Positions 58,684 through 64,000 of a stretch of DNA of 64,000 bases are shown piece after piece. Each line of letters opens with the position of its first letter. Within the stretch, counting starts at the first letter, position 1. Made by a program: the position numbers and the translations under genes. Below the pieces are notes generated by a model. It did not search any database, was not told the DNA's origin, and saw nothing but the letters and a program-made list of their open reading frames with translations. Source of the stretch: Hedera helix (taxonomy: Eukaryota; Streptophyta; Magnoliopsida; Apiales; Araliaceae); the NCBI GenBank assembly GCA_947179155.2, contig OX359267.1:44802292-44866291 (forward strand). The letters run 5' to 3'.

Positions 58684-58907
58684 GTTACGTTTAGATTAAA
58701 CTAATAGAATAGAAAATGGAATGAGATGGATTATTCCAGTTGAAATGAATCATTTCATACCCTCTCATAAAAAATAAAATTCATAAATTTGAGAATAATG
58801 AAAATAATTCATTTCATTTTAATAGAGCAATTAAACATAATATTTTTTATTCTATAAAAATAAGTCATTCTATTCTTATTTTTATTTTGCAATCCAAACA
58901 TAGTATA
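58684..58907. mobile_element. short Tourist-like MITE
   Basis: TTACGTTTAGATT at the left and, inverted, TACTATGTTTGGATT at the right, with complementary interior blocks (AATAGAATAGAAAATGGAAT against ATTCTATTCTTATTTTTATT). About 225 bp. Confidence 0.5.
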
Positions 58908-59254
58908 AAAAATATAAAAAAAAATTCTGAGTCTCTTTTATACCTTAATCGTACTCACAAGTCATTGGTTAAATTAAAGATGGCTTACGTGCGACTTTGA
59001 AATATCTAGTGTCTGGACATAACTAATTTGCTATGTCACATGGACCATCATTTAATAAAGCTTAGTCGGGCAATCTGATATGAACATTAACCGAAAATTA
59101 GTTTAAGGAAACTTACACCAAGATCCTTTAAAATCAATCTCATGTTCAAAAACTAAATTTATGAAACTTAATCAAGCAAATTGTCAAGCTAATTCAAGAA
59201 TGGACAAACAGCTAACTCAACGAATTTATGAACCATATACATACATATATATAC

Positions 59255-59287
<33 letters not shown>
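58908..59287. other. intergenic, ends in TA-rich tract
   Basis: No gene seen. Finishes in a CATACATA/TATATA run (59235-59287) into which the next element has inserted. Confidence 0.5.
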
Positions 59288-60478
59288 GGGATGATCCATA
59301 GCAAGCGTTTGTTATGGACACTATTCCAACAAATGCATCTTCAACCGTTGAAATAATGATTTTAATGGATAAGATGGAGTATCACCCGCTATCTAAGATA
59401 ACGGGTAGGAAAAAAAAAATCTCAGTCCACCCGTCAACTATAGTGGAGTTTTATTTTATTTTTTTAATCTAAGTTTAACAAAATCAAAAAAAAAAAAATT
59501 CCACCCGTCATCTTAGTTGACGGGTGTAGTTTTGTTTTTTTTTTATTTTTTAAATATAAGTTTAACAACAACAAAAATTCTCACTCGTCATCTTAGTTAA
59601 CGGGTGGAGTGTTTAGTTTTTTTTTTTTTTAATATAACTTTAACAACAACAAAAAATTCTCACCCGTCTTCTTAGTTGACGGGTGGAGTGTTTAGTGTTT
59701 TTTTTTTTTTAATATAACTTTAACAAAAAAAAAAATTCTCACCCATCATCTTAGTTGACGGGTGGAGTGTTTAGTTTTTTTTTTTTTTTTTTTTTAATAT
59801 AAGTTTAACAAAACAAAAAAATTCCCACCCGTCATCTTAAATTGACGGGTGGAGTGTTGAGTGTTTTTTTTTTTTCTAATATAAGTTTAACAAAAAAAAA
59901 ATTCTCACCCGTCATCTTAGTTGACGGGTGGAGTGTTTAGTATTTTTTATTTTTTTTTAATATAACTTTAACCAAAAAAAAAACTCAACACTCCACCCGT
60001 CAACTAAGATGACGGGTGGGAATTATTTTTTTTTTGTTAAACTTATATTAAAAAAAAAAAAAAACTCAACACTCCATCCGTCATTAGTTGACGGGTGGGA
60101 AATTTTTTTTTTGATTTTTTTTTTTGTTAAAGTTATATTAAAAAATAAAAAAACACTAAACACTCCACCCGTCAACTAAGATGACGGGTGGGAAATTTAA
60201 TTTTTTTTTGTTAAACTTATATTAAAAAAATAAAAACAAAACTCCACCCGTCAACTAAGATGACGAGTGGGAATTTTATTTTTTTTGATTTTTTTTTATT
60301 TTGTTAAACTTAGATTAAAACAAAAACAAAAACAAAAAATAAAACTCCACCAGTCAACTAAGATGACGGGTGGACTGAGATTTTTTTTTTTTTCCTACCC
60401 GTTATCAAATTATTTCAATAGTTGAAGATGCATTTACTGGAATAGTGTCTATAGCAAACACTTACTATAGATCACTCC

Positions 60479-60480
<2 letters not shown>
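59288..60480. mobile_element. TIR element composed of an inverted array of GC hairpins
   Basis: Terminal inverted repeats of about 75 bp (GGGATGATCCATAGCAAG at left; GGGGAGTGATCTATAGTAAG reading in from the right) contain TGGACACTATTCCAACAAATG and ATGCATCTTCAAC. Between them eleven copies of the stem-loop CACCCGTCA-TCTTAGT-TGACGGGTG occur at about 59501, 59581, 59661, 59740, 59825, 59906 (one orientation) and 59993, 60074, 60165, 60244, 60346 (opposite). They are separated by T-rich and A-rich spacers with AATATAACTTTAAC or its inverse. A variant hairpin is at 59383 and half-copies are near 59430 and 60394. The whole element is a palindrome of palindromes. It lies inside a (TA)n microsatellite, so its target duplication cannot be defined. 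Superfamily unknown (Mutator-like or other). Confidence 0.85.

Positions 60481-60523
<43 letters not shown>
60481..60523. repeat. (TA)n microsatellite
   Basis: Right flank of the hairpin-array element; the left flank is the same kind of tract (59269-59287). Confidence 0.95.
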
Positions 60524-60526
<3 letters not shown>

Positions 60527-60929
60527 TAAAGTATGTTTATTGTCCTTTTATTTTGTTTATTGTATAACCCACAACCACTATATTTTAGATGTTTTAAATA
60601 GAGATAAGCATGAGAGAGAAAGAAAATAGAAAAGAAAAAAAAATGTCATGCCACTCTTTTTTATTATTTTTTGGTCACTTCATTATTTCATCATTTTTTC
60701 TCTCTTTGGAAGTGTCAAACTGCCATATAAATAATAAATAAACAGCCGTCCAATTTATTTTACAGAATATCTTAATTTTATATTTTTAATTAATTTAATT
60801 GGATAATTACAATTTTCAAAAGTACAGTATATTATTGCAGGCATAAACTTTAAGATAAGCATGTTTTGAGGAGAAATGCCTATCTTAGTTATCAATAATA
60901 TTTCTTTGTGACTGAATGAAAAACATCTG
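60524..60929. other. intergenic, nothing recognised
   Basis: AT-rich DNA between two fold-back elements with no gene signal. Confidence 0.5.
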
Positions 60930-62266
60930 TGCAAAAAAAATTGAAATACAAAATCGTCCTTTCAATTTGTTTATTTTTGCAAAACTCTTGAACTTTTTCT
61001 TTAGCAGAACTCTCACTCTAATTTGTATTATTTTTGCAAAACACTCCCTCAAACATTTTTTTTGGCTAAACTCTTCCTTCAAGATATATTAGTTAGGCAA
61101 AAAGGACCCTTAACAAATATGTAATTAATTAAATGATAAGTAATTAAATAAATGACTAATTATGTATTTCTAAATAATATTAGATTAATTGAATAATTTT
61201 ATCTCAAATCATATTATATTTGTTTTCAAAAATTATGATGAGATAATATATGATATGATTATATTATATATTCATATATAATAGTGTTATAATATAATAT
61301 AATATAAAATAAATATAATACATACATACATATAAATATTATAGGGAATTAATATTTTCACACTATTTTTTGATATTTTCATACGGTGAACCCCACAAAA
61401 GTACCTATAGCTACGGTTTAACTGTCGTTATACATCTATAGTGACACTTTTGTGAGATCCACCGTGTGAAACTATCAAAAAACAGTGTGGATTTATCAGT
61501 TTTCATATTATATGCTATAATAGATATTCTATATGTTTATATATAGAATTATAATATAATATAAAACAAATATAAATATATATAATATTATATTTTTAAT
61601 ATTTATTATATTTATATTATATTATAATTTACAATAGAACAATATAAGAAATATATTATTTTATATATTAAATATATATAATATTATAACATATAATAAT
61701 ATATATTTAATATATATATGATATATATAATTTTATATTTTTAATATGTATTATATTTGTTTTATATTATATTATAATTATATATATAAACATATAAAAT
61801 ATCTACTATATATTTATTTATATGTATGTATATATTATATTTATTGTATATTATATTTAATATAAAATATAATATAATGCATACAATATAATCATATCAT
61901 ATATAATATAATCCTATCATATATTATATAATCATAATTTTTGAAAATAAATATAATCTGATTATATTTTTATTAAAAATAAGGATGGAATAAAATTATT
62001 CAACTAATATTATATTATTAGAAACCACATAATTAGTCATTGATTTAATTACATATCATTTATTTAATAATATATTTGTTAAGGGCCCCTTTTGCCCAAC
62101 TAATATATCTTGAAAGGAGAGTTTTGCCACACAAAAAAAGTGTGAGGGAGAGTTTTGCAAAAATAATACAAATTGGAGAGACGTTCTACCAAAAAAAAAG
62201 TTCAAGAAAAAGTTTTGCAAAAATAATATAAATCGGATGAACGATTTTGCGTTTTAGTCGTGCAAA
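60930..62266. mobile_element. large fold-back element
   Basis: The left part from TGCAAAAAAAATTGAAATAC and the right part (read inverted from TGCACGACTAAAACG) align for over 300 bp: TTATTTTTGCAAAACT, CAAGATATATTAGTT, CCCTTAACAAATAT, ATGACTAATTATGT and GTTTTCAAAAATTATGAT recur in order on both arms. The centre is extremely AT-rich. No coding sequence. A smaller palindromic element is nested near 61346-61501. Confidence 0.75.
61346..61501. mobile_element. small palindromic MITE nested in the fold-back element
   Basis: Left arm TTTTCACACTATTTTTTGAT ... GGTGAACCCCACAAAAGT and right arm ACACTTTTGTGAGATCCACC ... ATCAAAAAACAGTGTGGAT are inverted copies; both reach the loop with CTATAG. About 155 bp. 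Confidence 0.7.
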
Positions 62267-62385
62267 AAAGGTTGAAATCTCATGAACATAAGCTCGGAAA
62301 AAATCACGTAAAAGCCATTGTCTTATAGCTTTTTGTTGGCCCTAGCAAAATATGAATTTAGTTGGTTATAGTTTTCACAATATAG

Positions 62386-62463
62386 GTTATCGGTCAATTA
62401 AGAACTAGAATCACATTTTGGATTGTTATCGGTCAATTAAGAACTAGAATCACATTTTGGATA
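62386..62463 (+). repeat. exact 39-bp tandem duplication
   Basis: GTTATCGGTCAATTAAGAAC followed by TAGAATCACATTTTGGAT occurs twice in succession (62386 and 62425). Confidence 0.9.
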
Positions 62464-62628
62464 AGTCTATGTACACAGCATCTAATTATACAATCAACCA
62501 TTACATTAATTTTAATTATTAAAAAGTGAGACGTGATATGAATTTTAATATAAAATCTTATTTTTTAATTATTAAGATTAATATAATGATTAATTTTTAT
62601 AATTGAATATTGGATACATAAACTTATC
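62461..62628. mobile_element. palindromic MITE, copy 2
   Basis: ATAAGTCTATGTACACAGCA at the left pairs with TTGGATACATAAACTTAT at the right; TTTTAATTATTAAAAAGTGA pairs with TTTTTTAATTATTAAGATTA. Same family as 17643-17802. Confidence 0.65.
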
Positions 62629-62780
62629 CTTTTTAATATAGATAAATATGATTTGGGCCCATATAGTTATGCGTGTAATCTAGGTCAACTTATATTTTTG
62701 TTTTATAACAGTATTATTATGGTAATCAGGTCAGTAGAAAATTAATATGGGTTTAATCCAAATCAACTCATATTTTCTGA

Positions 62781-62955
62781 ATAAATATAAGTACACAATA
62801 TTCAAATATAAAATTAAATATTATATTAATTTTTACCATTAAAAAGTAAAACATGACATTAAAATCCGTCTCATGCATCACTTTTTAATAATTAAGATGA
62901 ATATAATATTTAATTTTATATTTGAATGTCGTGTGTGTAAATGTGTTCATATTTT
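62781..62955. mobile_element. palindromic MITE, copy 3
   Basis: ATATAAGTACACAATATTCAA at the left, inverted at the right as TTGAATGTCGTGTGTGTAAAT. The central GACATTAAAATCCGTCTCATG is also found in copy 1. About 175 bp. Confidence 0.7.
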
Positions 62956-63806
62956 CATTTTATAACTTAATATTATTATGAATAATCAGGTCAGTTGAAA
63001 ATAATACATAGATTAATGGCAATTGGAGCGAAGATAATTTCGGATTTATTCGAATTATCCATTAGATCATTTATAAAATAATCTTATTACCAAGGTAGGC
63101 GATTTTTCTTAATATGGAAACTTATTAATTATGTATATTGTGAATACTACATAACAGTCGGATTTTTAGGGGGGGGGGGGGGGGGGGGGGGGGCTGAAAT
63201 TTGGGAGGGAGATCATTTTCTAGAAAGAGAAAATCAAATATTTTAGAGAGAGAATATTTTTGGAAAGAGTTTGTGAAGTTTTTTATAGAGATACAGTAAC
63301 ATAGTAACAAAAGCCAGGCTGTAAACATCAGCCAACCGTGCATGCAATAGATCTTGATCATTCCCCCCAAAATCACCATGCTTTGCTCTTGGCTAACCCC
63401 TTTGTTAGGGGAACTATCTACACACCTACTCCCATCGCAGAAAGCATATGCAAGTAATTAGCTTTCACCTCTAGTTTGACATATATAAGTAATTAAGCTT
63501 TCAGCTTCTATTTTGACATATATCCTGAGACACAGTACAACCATCATTCCAAAAATCAAAGCAAACATGATTCCTGGAAAATTAATTGAAATATGATTGC
63601 AATAATCAAACGGTATACAAGATAAGGTCCTCTTAGTTTTGTAAGATAACGGGTTTTAAATGTGCATGATACAAATATTCATTTATTAGAAGGATTTAGT
63701 GGCATTCACAAGCAGGTATATATTCCACAACTTTAACAAGTAAATTGATCTTAGAGTGTAAGCACTTGTTACGTTGGCAGATAGATGAACATATAATTCT
63801 TGCCCT
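62956..63806. other. intergenic with a 25-base poly-G tract
   Basis: Nothing coding recognised. Poly-G at 63169-63193. An imperfect direct repeat lies at 63455-63525 (TAAGTAATTA-GCTTTCA... and GTTTGACATATAT / TTTTGACATATAT). If the edge gene is real, part of this is its 3' untranslated region. Confidence 0.5.
63169..63193. repeat. poly-G tract, 25 bases
   Basis: An unbroken run of 25 G on the plus strand in AT-rich DNA. The minus-strand 84-aa frame through it reads as a proline run and is not a gene. Confidence 0.95.
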
Positions 63807-64000
63807 TTAACCACAGCAGGAGCCACATGCAGGTGGAGAGCCTGGAATTTAGAAAATAAGTTTACATTCTTTTGTTAGCAAAAATATAAGCAGTTATGGC
63901 CAAATGAGAACAAGTTATAACACACACACACACATATATATATACTGGAAGGCTAATGATATGGAAGTGAATTACTTACTATGATCAATCCCCCTAACAT
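63807..64000 (-). CDS. possible 3' end of a gene running off the window, Cys-rich tail
   Basis: On the minus strand a donor CATA|GTAAGT ends a possible exon at 63980 (continuing beyond the window). A short intron follows with branch-point-like TGCTAAC near 63875 and acceptor TTCCAG at 63842. The last exon 63841-63807 reads, in the frame with a stop, (S)SPPACGSCCG-stop. The splice signals are good but the exon is 35 bases and the frame choice rests on the stop alone. No family recognised; it could equally be non-coding. Confidence 0.25.

Noticed and set aside
59501..60373. Regular repeat-spacer pattern resembling a CRISPR array
   Set aside because: The window is eukaryotic nuclear DNA; spacers are low-complexity A/T tracts with a shared AATATAACTTTAAC core, and the array reverses orientation inside TIRs.
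63125..63379. 84-aa frame with a proline run
   Set aside because: Proline run is the complement of the poly-G tract; no domain or start context.

Overview
The window is plant nuclear DNA, almost certainly from a eudicot. It is strongly AT-rich, has few genes, carries long intergenic stretches packed with transposable elements, and its genes contain short spliced introns. Five protein-coding genes read as intact once exons are joined at consensus splice sites: an AUX1/LAX auxin influx carrier closest to LAX3 (+, 12817-16250, 8 exons, 465 aa); a cold-shock-domain glycine-rich zinc-knuckle RNA-binding protein of the CSP2/GRP2 type (-, 39275-39892, 205 aa); a flavonol synthase (-, 42511-45408, 3 exons, 335 aa, all Fe(II) and 2-oxoglutarate ligands present); a major-latex-protein/Bet v 1-like protein (+, 51682-52987, 2 exons, 154 aa); and a classical NAD-type short-chain dehydrogenase (-, 56578-58118, 2 exons, 277 aa, GC-AG intron). 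I do not assign a species; the flavonol synthase resembles the Citrus-type enzyme as I remember it.

The centrepiece is a complete, young Ty3/gypsy chromovirus of Tekay/Del type (27536-38084). It has two 2854-bp LTRs that I find to differ at nine bases without indels, a perfect 5-bp target duplication (GGCTC), a tRNA-Met-type primer site, a polypurine tract, and one uninterrupted 1548-aa gag-pol frame whose stop codon lies in the first bases of the 3' LTR.

Layout. 1-1.2 kb: possible small divergent gene starts around a TA microsatellite. 1.2-1.6 kb: one copy of a dispersed repeat whose longer relative lies inverted at 46.5-47.7 kb. 1.96-2.7 kb: hAT-like element. 2.8-8.3 kb: old LTR element without enzymes. 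8.3-10.6 kb: LINE ORF1 relic with a poly(A) tail. 12.8-16.3 kb: LAX gene. 17-24.7 kb: MITEs, a second hAT-like element, Copia-type LTR and leader remains, and CACTA-type ends. 24.7-38.3 kb: nested block with SINE, solo LTR and the Tekay element inside a probable CACTA-type derivative. 39-45.4 kb: CSP and flavonol synthase genes. 45.9-51 kb: MITE cluster. 51.7-53 kb: MLP gene. 54.1-55.7 kb: long-TIR element. 56.6-58.1 kb: SDR gene. 58.7-63 kb: a striking cluster of fold-back elements, including a 1.2-kb TIR element made of eleven about 80-bp-spaced GC hairpins arranged six forward and five reversed. Right edge: a possible terminal exon of a Cys-rich protein.

The genes do not form a pathway. 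Flavonol synthase makes flavonols, which are known modulators of auxin transport, but its neighbourhood with a LAX carrier 26 kb away looks incidental. Every splice site, TSD and repeat boundary was read by eye; no homology search was available.
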